Below, one piece after another: positions 8,610 to 17,084 of a stretch of DNA of 57,726 nucleotides. The position numbers and the translations under genes were made by a program. A model generated the notes under the pieces. The model was given only the letters and a program-made list of their open reading frames with translations. It did no database searches and was not told the origin of the DNA. Location of the stretch: contig NZ_JACJRU010000048.1 in NCBI RefSeq assembly GCF_014697425.1, forward strand, positions 1-57,726. Direction: 5' to 3'. Origin of the DNA: Nostoc sp. FACHB-110. Its GTDB lineage: Bacteria > Cyanobacteriota > Cyanobacteriia > Cyanobacteriales > Nostocaceae. Numbering within the stretch: the first letter of the stretch is position 1; the number at the start of each line of letters is the position of its first letter.

Positions 8610-9575
8610 TTAACTTTCGTGTAAGGTCTGGCTAACTATACAAGCAGTTAAACACACTAAACCTACGGCATAGCCAGCTACCACATCAGTCGGCCAGTGT
8701 ACTCCCAAATAAAGCCGACTAAAACCAATTGCCAAAATTAAAGCAGCACTCAAGGCTAAAATCTGCTTGCGCCATTGGGGAAATTCTTCGGCTAGGGTAT
8801 ATCCCATCAACCCGTAAACCACCATTGACACCATTGCATGACCACTAGGGAAACTATAATGATTGACATTAATGATGTGATCCCATAATGCAGGGCGTGT
8901 CCTGACAAATAGTTCTTTGAGTAAGTAATTTAAGCTGATAGCACCAACAGCCGCTATACCAAAGGTTGCTGCTTGTGTTTGACGCTGACGATATAGCAAG
9001 TTAGTTTCCCATACTAAACAAGTCAACACTAATGATGGTGGTTGTCCTAAAGCAGTAATGGCCACCATGATGCTGTCTAGCAGGGGCGTGTGCAGCTTTT
9101 GAATTGCTAATAAAATACTTGCATCTAAAGCATATCTGTGTATCAATCCTGTACCGAAGGTGAGGGAAGAAAAAGCCACCGATGCTGGTACTAGTTGGCT
9201 ACGCCATTGATTTATGGGCTTGTCTAAGACTGTATTTTTAGTAGAGACTACATTCGCTAAAGTAAATTTTGGTGCTGTGCTGGGGGGTAATTGTCTAATA
9301 TCCCTTCTATAGTCTAAAACCATATTTTGCAACAGCCAGGCGATCGCTTGTAAGTTAACATCTGGGTGAAACAGCACCAAAACGTTACCTGTTAAGTGAT
9401 TAGCACTAGCTTGAAAAATATTTTCTGCTTTGGACAATCTAAATTCGAGATACTGTTTGAGAGCTAGGGAATTATGTAATCCTCTGACTTTATATCTAGC
9501 TCTGCCTTTGATAGAAGTATGTATGGCTCGAATGACAGAATTTTTTGAAGTGAGATTGTCCACATCAATGTTCAT
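8610..9575 (-). CDS. PAP2-family phosphatase with N-terminal HMA-like domain
   Basis: I chose the ATG at 9575 over the TTG at 9590; it gives 321 residues. The C-terminal half is a PAP2 lipid-phosphatase membrane core with all three motifs: KELFVRTRP, YSFPSGHAM and SRLYLGVHWPTDV. It would dephosphorylate lipid phosphates or pyrophosphates such as phosphatidic acid or undecaprenyl-PP. Residues ~15-95 resemble the cyanobacterial HMA_2 module otherwise seen at the N-terminus of metal-transport ATPases (IKGRARYKV, then TGNVLVLFHPD), without a CxxC metal site. The fusion is unusual; the role of the extra domain may be regulatory or membrane-associated. Confidence 0.88.
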   Translation of the reverse strand: MNIDVDNLTSKNSVIRAIHTSIKGRARYKVRGLHNSLALKQYLEFRLSKAENIFQASANHLTGNVLVLFHPDVNLQAIAWLLQNMVLDYRRDIRQLPPSTAPKFTLANVVSTKNTVLDKPINQWRSQLVPASVAFSSLTFGTGLIHRYALDASILLAIQKLHTPLLDSIMVAITALGQPPSLVLTCLVWETNLLYRQRQTQAATFGIAAVGAISLNYLLKELFVRTRPALWDHIINVNHYSFPSGHAMVSMVVYGLMGYTLAEEFPQWRKQILALSAALILAIGFSRLYLGVHWPTDVVAGYAVGLVCLTACIVSQTLHES

Positions 9576-9786
9576 TTGCTTGCTTAACAAATTGTTGTAA
9601 TAGTATCACCAGTGAATAGACACTAGAATCCCTTTTTCCCATAGTATCAAGGCTACTCTGAGATTCCCTATTCCCTAATCCCTATTCTCTTGGTATCTAC
9701 AATAGTTATCAAAAAGTAAATTTAGTGGCGAAAGTTGGCAGCTGCGCTGATAATTGCCTCAAAGCTCAAGCATGAGGAACCAAAAC

Positions 9787-10296
9787 ATGAATTTATATCG
9801 TGGGCGTAAGGTGATAGCTGTTGTATTGCTCTCAGTATTGTTACTGACAACAGCTTGTAGTCCTAAAACACCTGGACGTTTCGACCAAGTACAACAAGAA
9901 AGCACCAGACAAAAAAGTGGTCAAGCAGTTGCTAAAACGGCAACTCAGGGAAGTGAATTTAACAAATATTTTCCCAAATCGGGCGGTGGTTACAATCGCG
10001 TCTATACCCAAGAGAAAAAAGGTTTTGCGGAAGCAGCGTTGAAAAAAGATGGTAAAAATGTAGCTGTACTTTCGATTTCTGATACTACCAGCACGCCTAG
10101 TGCAGCCGCTAAATTTTCCCAAAGCACCAAAAAAATTGATGGCTATCCAGCAGTAGAACAAGGTTCAACTGGTACTGCGGTTTTAGTTGGAAATTATCAA
10201 GTAAAAGTACAATCTCGTGATAAATCATTTACATCTAGCGATCGCGCTGACTGGATTAGTAAATTTAATCTTGATGGATTAGCAAAACTCAAGTAA
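9787..10296 (+). CDS. Lipoprotein of unknown function
   Basis: The start at ATG 9787 is chosen because GAGGA lies 8 nt upstream; in-frame upstream starts at 9754 (TTG) and 9772 have no such site. The 169-residue product begins with a lipoprotein signal (MNLYRGRKVIAVVLLSVLLL) and lipobox LTTAC, so Cys is residue 24 and the mature protein is membrane-anchored on the periplasmic side. The mature part is Lys/Ser rich with no recognised domain. It lies 48 bp upstream of the next unknown gene on the same strand and may be cotranscribed with it. Confidence 0.78.
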   Translation: MNLYRGRKVIAVVLLSVLLLTTACSPKTPGRFDQVQQESTRQKSGQAVAKTATQGSEFNKYFPKSGGGYNRVYTQEKKGFAEAALKKDGKNVAVLSISDTTSTPSAAAKFSQSTKKIDGYPAVEQGSTGTAVLVGNYQVKVQSRDKSFTSSDRADWISKFNLDGLAKLK

Positions 10297-10344
10297 TCTG
10301 CACTCAAAATATTTAGATAAAAAACTCGCAGTCAGGAGATTTTT

Positions 10345-11232
10345 GTGAGCAAAGCAATTTTTGAATTAGTTGATGAACTACCAACCGGTGGTTTAACTGT
10401 ATCTGTATTGAAAGCTTTGGATTTTGTTGCTCCTGGTGAATGGCAAAATACTGTTGGCTTCGTCAATACTATTAAAACTGTCACTGGTGAAACTGACGAA
10501 GAGTTAATTCAACAAATTGGTGAACGAGCGATTTATCTTTATAATGATCGCTCTCAAGGTTATCAAAGAGCTATGTGGCTTTATCAAACTGTTGACAACA
10601 CAGATAAAGCTCTCGGTGCAGCAGCTTTGGCTAATAAAGTCGGTGAAAAAATTCCACTTTTAGGTTTTCTTAACTCGGTTACACCCAAACCCGATAAGGC
10701 GCAAACAATTGATTTGTGTTTAAAACTAGTAGCTGAATTAGTCGCTTTCTGTCAAATTAATGGCATACCAGGAGACAGCATCGGCGATTTTGTCGCTTCG
10801 TTAGGCGAATATAGTGGCGAATCACTCATCAGAATGGCGGCTTTAGTTTGTATTGATGGGTTGATACCTTTAGGCCCAGATTTTATTAGCAAAGCCTTAT
10901 CTTTAGTTAGTCAAACTAATCCCCAAGAACTAGAACAAAACTCCACATTTCAAGGAATTAAGGATGTCATTCCTGGCAACAATGCTGGCAGTAAACTCAA
11001 CTTTATCGGCGAAAGTTTTGATTCGGTTAAAGGCTGGATGAATGGCTTAGTTGTGAGTCATAATCTAACACCACAAAATGTTGTTGGACACTTACAAAAC
11101 TTCATGGAAGTTAGCGATAGCAAGTTAGATTATTTGGCAGCTTTTTTAGATGTGTCTACTAATTATTACGAGCATACAGGCACACAAACTCTAGCACGTC
11201 GCTTAATTGAACGGGCTGTAGCTGAAATTTAA
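10345..11232 (+). CDS. Conserved hypothetical protein, all-helical, cytosolic
   Basis: The 295-residue protein starts at a GTG with a good AGGAG site 6 nt upstream. I do not recognise a family. It lacks a signal peptide and membrane segments, is rich in Leu/Ala/Asn, and looks largely alpha-helical, with a C-terminal YLAAFLDVSTNYYEHTGTQT segment. It follows the lipoprotein gene by 48 bp and ends in a strong terminator, so the two likely form a small transcription unit. Confidence 0.75.
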   Translation: MSKAIFELVDELPTGGLTVSVLKALDFVAPGEWQNTVGFVNTIKTVTGETDEELIQQIGERAIYLYNDRSQGYQRAMWLYQTVDNTDKALGAAALANKVGEKIPLLGFLNSVTPKPDKAQTIDLCLKLVAELVAFCQINGIPGDSIGDFVASLGEYSGESLIRMAALVCIDGLIPLGPDFISKALSLVSQTNPQELEQNSTFQGIKDVIPGNNAGSKLNFIGESFDSVKGWMNGLVVSHNLTPQNVVGHLQNFMEVSDSKLDYLAAFLDVSTNYYEHTGTQTLARRLIERAVAEI

Positions 11233-11255
11233 ATTGGACAAATTTTGCTGCTCAG

Positions 11256-11284
11256 ATACCCGATTTATTGAATAAATCGGGTAT
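11256..11284. terminator. Intrinsic terminator, probably bidirectional
   Basis: ATACCCGATTTATT / AATAAATCGGGTAT is a perfect 14-bp inverted repeat around one base, followed by TTTATTATTTAT. It lies between two convergent genes. Confidence 0.82.
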
Positions 11285-11304
11285 TTTATTATTTATAGTA
11301 ATGG

Positions 11305-12081
11305 CTAACTACCATTAATAACTGAGAGATTTAAATTTTCAGCGATCGCATAATAATAAGGCTGAAAAATTAACAGATTCTCTAATTTCTCAAACTTGCC
11401 TGTAACTGCACCCGGATCGAAAGAAGTACTAATTACATAAAGTGTTTTGCCATCATAAGCAACATGACTAATATATTGCTCTTGTAATCCACCTTCTTGT
11501 TTAATACCTGTAAAACCATAACGAACCCCCGGCAATTTTCCTACTGATACTTCTTCTAAAGGGTGAGTTGAAAAAGAAATTTTATTGCCGTAACCTTTTT
11601 GGCGGTCTTTTAACAAAGAGGTATAGTAATAAGCAACCCAAGCTTTCAAAGCTGATAGAACCTTAGTTTGGTTGCTGGGATTTTTATAATCTAACTGAGT
11701 GCCAAATGGAACACCCGCTTCTTGGAGATCCTTTTGAAAATTGGGATTATTGCTGACTTGATAAACACCAATCTCCACAGTACCCAAAACTTCGCCTTTG
11801 GAGGAAACACACAATAAAGGTGCATTGCCTTGACAAGGAGCTATCTGCCAACCATGCGGAGCTATAGGATTTTTACCTAGAATTTTTTGCCAAATGTTTC
11901 CCTCTATTGAGTTAGAGGAAGCTCCCGGCGAAATTAAAGGAGAAGTTTTTGAAGTTGGCGCAGTTACAGAATTCTTTTGTTCTACCTTGTTTGGAAAAAA
12001 ATAGGGAAGAACAAACTTGAACCCCAAAGGTGCTAAAAGTAACAAGACAACAAGCAGGAAAAGATGATAAACACGCAGCAT
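11305..12081 (-). CDS. Membrane-anchored hypothetical protein
   Basis: The 258-residue protein has one N-terminal hydrophobic segment (VYHLFLLVVLLLLAPLGFKF), a Ser/Thr/Pro-rich linker (residues ~38-60), and a globular domain with two Cys residues (CQGNAPLLC) that could form a disulfide. The domain should face the periplasm or thylakoid lumen. I do not recognise the family. It is transcribed alone. Confidence 0.72.
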   Translation of the reverse strand: MLRVYHLFLLVVLLLLAPLGFKFVLPYFFPNKVEQKNSVTAPTSKTSPLISPGASSNSIEGNIWQKILGKNPIAPHGWQIAPCQGNAPLLCVSSKGEVLGTVEIGVYQVSNNPNFQKDLQEAGVPFGTQLDYKNPSNQTKVLSALKAWVAYYYTSLLKDRQKGYGNKISFSTHPLEEVSVGKLPGVRYGFTGIKQEGGLQEQYISHVAYDGKTLYVISTSFDPGAVTGKFEKLENLLIFQPYYYAIAENLNLSVINGS

Positions 12082-12301
12082 TTTTTCTGAAAATCCAGAG
12101 CCAAGATGCTCAAATTAGGGTAGAGATAATATTTTGTGAGTGTACAAGAAGATACATATATTATTATGGCTGGAAATTTTGCCTAGGAAATAATTGCAGA
12201 TTATTAAATAGGTTAGTTCAAATAAATTTAACTATATAAATCTCAACTCTGTCACCTGTCACCTATTGCCTCTTGCCTAATATAAATACCCATATACAAG
12301 C

Positions 12302-12337
12302 GTAGTAGCACTATTTTTTAATTCTTAGTGCTACTAC
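12302..12337. terminator. Strong stem-loop downstream of rpsU
   Basis: GTAGTAGCACTA / TAGTGCTACTAC is a perfect 12-bp stem with a 12-nt loop, 69 nt beyond the rpsU stop. It lacks a U-tract, so it may be an RNA-stabilising 3' element instead of a terminator. Confidence 0.5.
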
Positions 12338-12405
12338 AAGTGGTTATGTTAATTAATCTCTGCTTAATTCTAAAGATTAGTTAACCAAATAAAAGTTGAG
12401 AAATG

Positions 12406-12603
12406 TTACTTGAAGCGACGAGAACCATTGCTGCGATTTTGCTTATGTCTTGCAACTGCTTTACGCTTTTGTTTTTCTAGCGGTGTCTCGAAGTGACGCT
12501 TCTTTCTCATGTCTTGGAAAATTCCAGCTTTAGAAACTTCCCGTTTAAATCTTCGCAAAGCTGAATCAATACCCTCGTTCTCCCCCAAGACTACTTGCGT
12601 CAT
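12406..12603 (-). CDS. rpsU: 30S ribosomal protein bS21
   Basis: The 65-residue basic protein begins MTQVVLGENEGIDSALRRFK and ends in an Arg/Lys-rich tail, as in bS21. I chose the second in-frame ATG (12603): the AAGGGAGGA site abuts the first ATG (12609) with no spacing but lies 6 nt from the second, and the second matches the canonical N-terminus. bS21 sits near the anti-SD region of 16S rRNA and aids initiation. It follows the RRM-protein gene on the same strand by about 120 bp, an rbp-rpsU order known from Anabaena. A paralogue lies at 17085-17264. Confidence 0.95.
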   Translation of the reverse strand: MTQVVLGENEGIDSALRRFKREVSKAGIFQDMRKKRHFETPLEKQKRKAVARHKQNRSNGSRRFK

Positions 12604-12724
12604 TCTCATTCCTCCCTTATGTGGATGAATAGCCGAACTTAGAGAAAAATAAAATACTCCAGCAGAAATGAGCCTTTGGCTTACCTGCTGGAGACTCTGG
12701 ATGTTAAATTTTTAGTTCAAAAGT

Positions 12725-13045
12725 TTAGTAACGACCGCCACGACCGCCGCCGCGATTATTATTGCCCCAGCCACCGCCACCGCCACGAGAAGGACTTCTT
12801 TCTTCACGAGGTTTAGCTTTGTTAACTTTTAAGTCACGACCCATCCATTCAGCACCATCAAGTGCTTCAATAGCAGCAGTCTCTTGTGACTCACTTTCCA
12901 TCTCTACAAAGGCAAAACCACGAGAACGGCCAGTCTCACGATCAGTTGGTAACTGAACGCGACTTACCTTTCCGTACTCGCTAAAAGCCATTCTCAAGTC
13001 GTCCTCAGTGACTTGGTAGGACAGGTTTCCGACGTAAATTGACAT
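12725..13045 (-). CDS. Glycine-rich RRM RNA-binding protein (cyanobacterial Rbp, cold-shock type)
   Basis: The 106-residue protein has a single RRM with RNP2 IYVGNLSY (residues ~3-10) and RNP1 RGFAFVEM (residues ~43-50), then a short RGG-like Gly/Arg tail (GGGGGWGNNNRGGGRGGRY). Such proteins bind U-rich RNA; several are cold-induced in Anabaena, and members also take part in mRNA localisation to the thylakoid membrane. Next downstream is rpsU, the arrangement known for the cold-regulated rbpA genes. The ribosome binding site GGAGA is located inside a hairpin (see 13052-13090), which suggests control of translation. Confidence 0.95.
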   Translation of the reverse strand: MSIYVGNLSYQVTEDDLRMAFSEYGKVSRVQLPTDRETGRSRGFAFVEMESESQETAAIEALDGAEWMGRDLKVNKAKPREERSPSRGGGGGWGNNNRGGGRGGRY

Positions 13046-13051
13046 ATAATG

Positions 13052-13090
13052 TCTCCGAATTCAGGGAGTGTAGAGAGTTAGATTCGGAGA
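13052..13090 (-). promoter_or_regulatory. 5'-UTR hairpin occluding the Shine-Dalgarno of the RRM gene
   Basis: On the minus strand TCTCCGAAT (13090-13082) pairs perfectly with ATTCGGAGA (13060-13052) across a 21-nt loop. The second arm contains the GGAGA ribosome binding site, 6 nt before the ATG at 13045. An outer GTC/GAC pairing with a small bulge could extend the stem. Melting or refolding would be needed to expose the site. Confidence 0.65.
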
Positions 13091-13458
13091 GACGCTTTTC
13101 AAAATCAAAACGAGTTACTCAACCGAAAATAATCTTTATATGCCAAAGTATAACACAACCTTCCAAGAATCAAAATTATCAATTACTGAAAAAAACTTTA
13201 CATTCTTCAGTGAATACAACGGAATTTTTTAAGTATATATGCTGAATTTAATCATTTAAATTTTAAATATTATATGGATTTATTACTTTTAGTAGATTGA
13301 TTTTTCTTGGTTTTTTGGTTATTGCTTTCATGACAAATTTAGCCACTGCACTCCAAGCTGCGTCACCAATAGTTTTTTGATATGACAAGTCTTTAAATTT
13401 ATCTATGGAATAACTTGGAAAATCACAGTTGCCCTCCAGTTAAGTTTACTAGACAAAG
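13091..13458. other. AT-rich intergenic region upstream of the RRM gene
   Basis: This stretch should contain the promoter and most of the leader of the RRM gene. I see no gene, tRNA or repeat in it. Confidence 0.5.
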
Positions 13459-14316
13459 TTATTTTAAGTTGTCTACCTCCGACAAAAGTTTCTGTGCGAT
13501 ATCACATAAGTTTTCATGATATTTCGTATTACTGGCAAGCAAACCTCCCCACTGATTAATATCACCAGTGTTATACTGCAAAGGGCTGCCGTCAAAATGA
13601 GTAAACTTACCACCAGCTTCAGTTAAAATTAATTCTGGTGCGGCTATATCCCAGTCTTTAGGGGCAGATTTGCCAGAAAGCGATATATAAATATCTGCTT
13701 GTTGTTCCAAAATAGTAGCAATTTTGCAACCTACACTCCCAACACTTTTGTGACTTTGACAAGGCAAGTGTTGTAGTAAATAATTTAACCTTTCGTTGCG
13801 ATGAGAACGACTCACAACTAAAGTTAAATCTTCAATTTCTTTGTCTGATGTAAGTTTGATAGGTTGCAATGCTTTTGGTGTTTCCACAAATGTACCACCA
13901 CCAATGGTTGCGTAATATATCTTCTCTGCTTCTGGTACGGCTACAACTGTTAAAATAGGGCGATGCTCTTGAACTAAAGCAATATGAATTGCATAGTCTC
14001 CAGTTTTATCAATAAAATCACGCGTACCATCCAAAGGATCAATCACCCACACTAACTTAGAAGCATCTTGATTTAATGGTAATTTGTAAGTCTCTTCGCA
14101 GATGTAAGCAAAATCTTCTTCACCTAAAGTTGTTTGTAATCGTTGCAAAATATATTGGCTAACGGCGATGTCTGCAAGAGTGACAGGCTCATTTTGTTTG
14201 TATTCTACTTGCAGATTTGCATCTGGAGCAGTGCCATGATAATAAGAGTGTAGTATATCGGCTGCACCCCAGCTGATATCACGAGCGATCGCTAATAATT
14301 CTGCTAAATCTTGCAT
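13459..14316 (-). CDS. cysQ: 3'(2'),5'-bisphosphate nucleotidase / inositol monophosphatase-family protein
   Basis: I chose ATG 14316 (MQDLAELLAIARDISWGA), 4 nt after the stop of the preceding kinase gene with TGGAG just upstream; it gives 285 residues. It carries the family's metal-binding motifs: a glutamate in CEETYKL, WVIDPLDGTRDFI, and WDIAAPELILTEAGGKFT. CysQ-type enzymes hydrolyse PAP to AMP and are Mg-dependent and Li-sensitive. Inositol monophosphatase activity on other substrates is possible. Tight coupling to a PfkB kinase gene suggests a shared transcript. The symbol is assigned by family only. Confidence 0.85.
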   Translation of the reverse strand: MQDLAELLAIARDISWGAADILHSYYHGTAPDANLQVEYKQNEPVTLADIAVSQYILQRLQTTLGEEDFAYICEETYKLPLNQDASKLVWVIDPLDGTRDFIDKTGDYAIHIALVQEHRPILTVVAVPEAEKIYYATIGGGTFVETPKALQPIKLTSDKEIEDLTLVVSRSHRNERLNYLLQHLPCQSHKSVGSVGCKIATILEQQADIYISLSGKSAPKDWDIAAPELILTEAGGKFTHFDGSPLQYNTGDINQWGGLLASNTKYHENLCDIAQKLLSEVDNLK

Positions 14317-14320
14317 TGAT

Positions 14321-15187
14321 TTACTCCATCCAGCGACGTGTGCCAAAAAATTGACAAGAACTAGCTGCGACATAGGCGGCTTGTTCTAAAGCATCAGTGA
14401 AATTTTCACTTAATATATAGTGGCAGAAAGCACCATGAAAAATATCTCCAGCCCCTAGTGTATCAACTACTGGAATCTGCGGTACGTTGATCGTGCCAAT
14501 TTGATTGATAGTTAAATATGCAATTGGTTGTTCACCGTGAGTGACAGCAATGTGAGGAATGCCAAAACTTTTGAGATAATCAAAAACTTGTTCTTCTGTT
14601 TCACAACCGGGAGGATGGAAATTTGCTGAACAAACGGCGTAATCTACAAAAGGCAAGATTTCCTCAAAGCCAGGTTTCCAACTTCCACCATCAATCACTA
14701 CTGGGATATGATTAGCTTTGGCTGTTTGCGCGATCGCTCTACTCACTGCCATTTGATGTCCATCAATTAATACAATATCAATATCTGACAAAATATGGGC
14801 TGGGATAGATGCGACGCTGGCTTGAGTTTTCGCTGCATTAATGGAAATTACTGCCCGTTCACCCGTTGCTTGGGTGACGATAATTGAAGAGACAGGTGGT
14901 GGGGTGAGTTTGTTGGGTTCCAGGTCTATGATCGCTACTCTATAATTTTCTACATCAGTGCGAATTAGTTGCGTCATTGGGTGAGAACCAACCACACCCA
15001 AAATTTTTGCTTGATTACCTAAATGAGTGAATGTTACAGCCGCATTCGTAGCCGGGCCACCTGCTGCTACAGTATAGTCAGCAGCCACCATCTTCTGATT
15101 ATTTTTAGGGGCAGAATCAGCAAGATATATCAAATCTAAAGTTACTAAACCAACAAATAATCCCCGATGCGATTTTAGATTTGTCAC
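14321..15187 (-). CDS. PfkB-family carbohydrate kinase
   Basis: The 288-residue ribokinase-like protein starts at GTG 15187. It shows AAGGPATNAAVTFTHLG (sugar-binding GG motif, residues ~42-58) and VDTLGAGDIFHGAF, the PfkB signature 2 with the catalytic Asp and the anion hole. The substrate sugar cannot be read from sequence. It is the first gene of a two-gene unit with the CysQ-like phosphatase and is divergent from rsmI with a 38-bp gap. Confidence 0.87.
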   Translation of the reverse strand: MTNLKSHRGLFVGLVTLDLIYLADSAPKNNQKMVAADYTVAAGGPATNAAVTFTHLGNQAKILGVVGSHPMTQLIRTDVENYRVAIIDLEPNKLTPPPVSSIIVTQATGERAVISINAAKTQASVASIPAHILSDIDIVLIDGHQMAVSRAIAQTAKANHIPVVIDGGSWKPGFEEILPFVDYAVCSANFHPPGCETEEQVFDYLKSFGIPHIAVTHGEQPIAYLTINQIGTINVPQIPVVDTLGAGDIFHGAFCHYILSENFTDALEQAAYVAASSCQFFGTRRWME

Positions 15188-15225
15188 CAGATAGTACCAA
15201 TGCTGTATTTAATGACGAATAACGA

Positions 15226-16086
15226 ATGACAAATGACAATTCCAAACCAGGAACACTTTACGTTGTTGGCACACCCATTGGCAACTTAGAAGATATTACC
15301 TTTCGGGCGGTGCGAATTTTGCAAACAGTAGATTTGATTGCTGCGGAAGACACACGCCACACAGGGAAATTACTCCAACATTTTCAAGTGAAAACGCCCC
15401 AAATTAGTTATCACGAACATAATCGTAATAGTCGTATCCCAGACATATTAGAGCATTTAAATCATGGTAAAGCGATCGCTTTAGTTAGCGATGCGGGTAT
15501 GCCTGGTATTTCCGATCCTGGTTATGAATTAATTAAAGCTTGTATTGACGCAGGAATAACAGTAGTACCAATTCCCGGTGCAAGTGCGGCAATTACCGCT
15601 TTGAGTGCGGCGGGTTTACCAACGGATAAATTTACGTTTGAAGGTTTTTTAGCACCAAAAGCACAGCAAAGACGGAAACATCTAGAAACTTTGCAAACAG
15701 AATCCCGTACTTTAATTTTCTACGAATCGCCCCATCGTTTAACAGATACGTTACAAGATTTAGCAGCAGTTTTTGGGGATGAACGCCAAATTGTGCTGGC
15801 GCGGGAATTAACTAAATTGTACGAAGAATTTTGGCGCGGTACAATTGCCGAGGCGATCGCCCATTACCAACAACGAGAACCCCAAGGTGAATATACTTTA
15901 CTTGTTGCCGGAACCCCAGCCACCCAAACTTTATTAACCGAGATACAACTCAAAACCGAATTGCAACAGCTAATTAGCCAAGGAATCTCTCGCTCTCAAG
16001 CGAGCCGTCAACTAGCCAACTTTACCTCGCTTTCCCGCCGAGAAGTCTATCAATTAGCCTTGTCTATCGATGTCAATGCTGAGTAG
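15226..16086 (+). CDS. rsmI: 16S rRNA (cytidine(1402)-2'-O)-methyltransferase
   Basis: The 286-residue protein contains GTLYVVGTPIGNLEDIT near the N-terminus, AEDTRHTGKLLQHF, ALVSDAGMPGISDPGYEL and PIPGASAAITALSAAGLPTD, all diagnostic of RsmI, a tetrapyrrole-methylase-fold enzyme. It 2'-O-methylates C1402 in the ribosomal decoding centre. The start codon and first codons (ATGACAAATGACAAT) sit in a heptamer-like repeat tract, so the exact start is slightly uncertain. It is transcribed alone. Confidence 0.95.
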   Translation: MTNDNSKPGTLYVVGTPIGNLEDITFRAVRILQTVDLIAAEDTRHTGKLLQHFQVKTPQISYHEHNRNSRIPDILEHLNHGKAIALVSDAGMPGISDPGYELIKACIDAGITVVPIPGASAAITALSAAGLPTDKFTFEGFLAPKAQQRRKHLETLQTESRTLIFYESPHRLTDTLQDLAAVFGDERQIVLARELTKLYEEFWRGTIAEAIAHYQQREPQGEYTLLVAGTPATQTLLTEIQLKTELQQLISQGISRSQASRQLANFTSLSRREVYQLALSIDVNAE

Positions 16087-16087
16087 T

Positions 16088-16150
16088 TATAGAGGCCTCA
16101 TATTTGATTTTTGAACAAAATCCGTACCTCAAAATCACTTTTTCCTACTC
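16088..16150. repeat. Dispersed intergenic repeat, copy 2
   Basis: This shares CTCATATTTGATTTTTGAAC and the following AAATC-GTACC-CAAAATCACT segment with 603-663. It starts directly after the rsmI stop codon. Confidence 0.6.
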
Positions 16151-16184
16151 CCCACTCCTCACTTTCAGTCTGAGGGGTTGATTT

Positions 16185-16315
16185 AGGGACTTCCAAGTAA
16201 AAAAATATCCAAAATTTTCTTGTGGGCTGGGTGTCCTCACCCGTCCATTCCTGAGGGCGGGCTGTCCGGCCCATCCCACCCCACAAGATGAATAACGTAT
16301 TTCTTGGAAATCCCT
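16185..16315. mobile_element. 131-bp nested-palindrome MITE-like element
   Basis: The terminal repeats AGGGACTTCCAAG and CTTGGAAATCCCT form imperfect inverted repeats. A second, inner inverted repeat (CTTGTGGGCTGGG / CCCACCCCACAAG, 16219-16289) is GC-rich, so the whole element can fold into one long hairpin. No coding capacity is seen. It occupies most of the rsmI-16512 gap. Confidence 0.75.
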
Positions 16316-16511
16316 TATGGAATGAGTATAAACTCTATCACCTATCCCCTACTATAAAAGTCAAGCTGAATATTCTATGCTCTAAGTATATTTGCTGAAT
16401 AAAACATTGATTTTGAATAATTTTTTACGTTAATCTATAGTTTTTTATTAATAGTTCAAATATAATAAACCCACACTAACTTTAGATTTAGCTAAGGCGA
16501 ATCCAATAATT

Positions 16512-16856
16512 ATGGGTAGGCTTTTCAACAAGCTTATAGGCTTAATTTTGTTATTTGTAGGTTTATATTTTTTCGGTCAAAACATCATATTTGTTAGCGG
16601 ATACTATTCGTTTTTCTATCGGAGTCTCCCGGCTACTGGTTCAGTTCTGGCAATTATGGCTGGCATCTTTTCACTAATTCTCTTTCCCAGACAAACTGGT
16701 AATTTTGGTTGGATATTACTAGGTCTTGGGATAGTACTAGTTTTCTTAAGTGGTGGAGTTATTTTAAGACCGACTAGTTTATGGAGTTTTTGTGTGGCCT
16801 TTACTGCATTAGCCGCAGGATATAAATTATTAAATCAGGGGAGAATCAACTTTTAA
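16512..16856 (+). CDS. Small four-helix membrane protein, unknown
   Basis: The 114-residue protein has four hydrophobic segments (about residues 7-25, 44-62, 66-84 and 88-108) with a basic N-terminus (MGRLFNKLIG). I do not recognise a family. The ATG is poorly supported by a ribosome site, but hydrophobic periodicity and length argue for a real gene. It is isolated, between a MITE and the second bS21 gene. Confidence 0.65.
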   Translation: MGRLFNKLIGLILLFVGLYFFGQNIIFVSGYYSFFYRSLPATGSVLAIMAGIFSLILFPRQTGNFGWILLGLGIVLVFLSGGVILRPTSLWSFCVAFTALAAGYKLLNQGRINF

Positions 16857-17084
16857 GCAGTATCAATGATGACATTTAGGCAACACAGCGTCTATTTGGA
16901 CTCTACATCAATCACTAACTTTTGTAACTAAGTCCTATAATACTAATTTGTCATTATAAATAGTATTTCTCCATCTGTACGCAGTAAACTTGCCAAAACT
17001 AGTATGTTTTAACGCAAGCTAGCGGCGTTTGGCTAAGTCAGAGGCTACTATTACAATGGAAATTATCCATAACGAGGAAACAGA

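Noticed and set aside
13039..13245. 68-codon plus-strand ORF over the RRM leader
   Set aside because: It runs antisense through the hairpin leader and has no ribosome site or recognisable family.
16098..16286. 62-codon minus-strand ORF
   Set aside because: It consists of the dispersed repeat and the nested-palindrome element.
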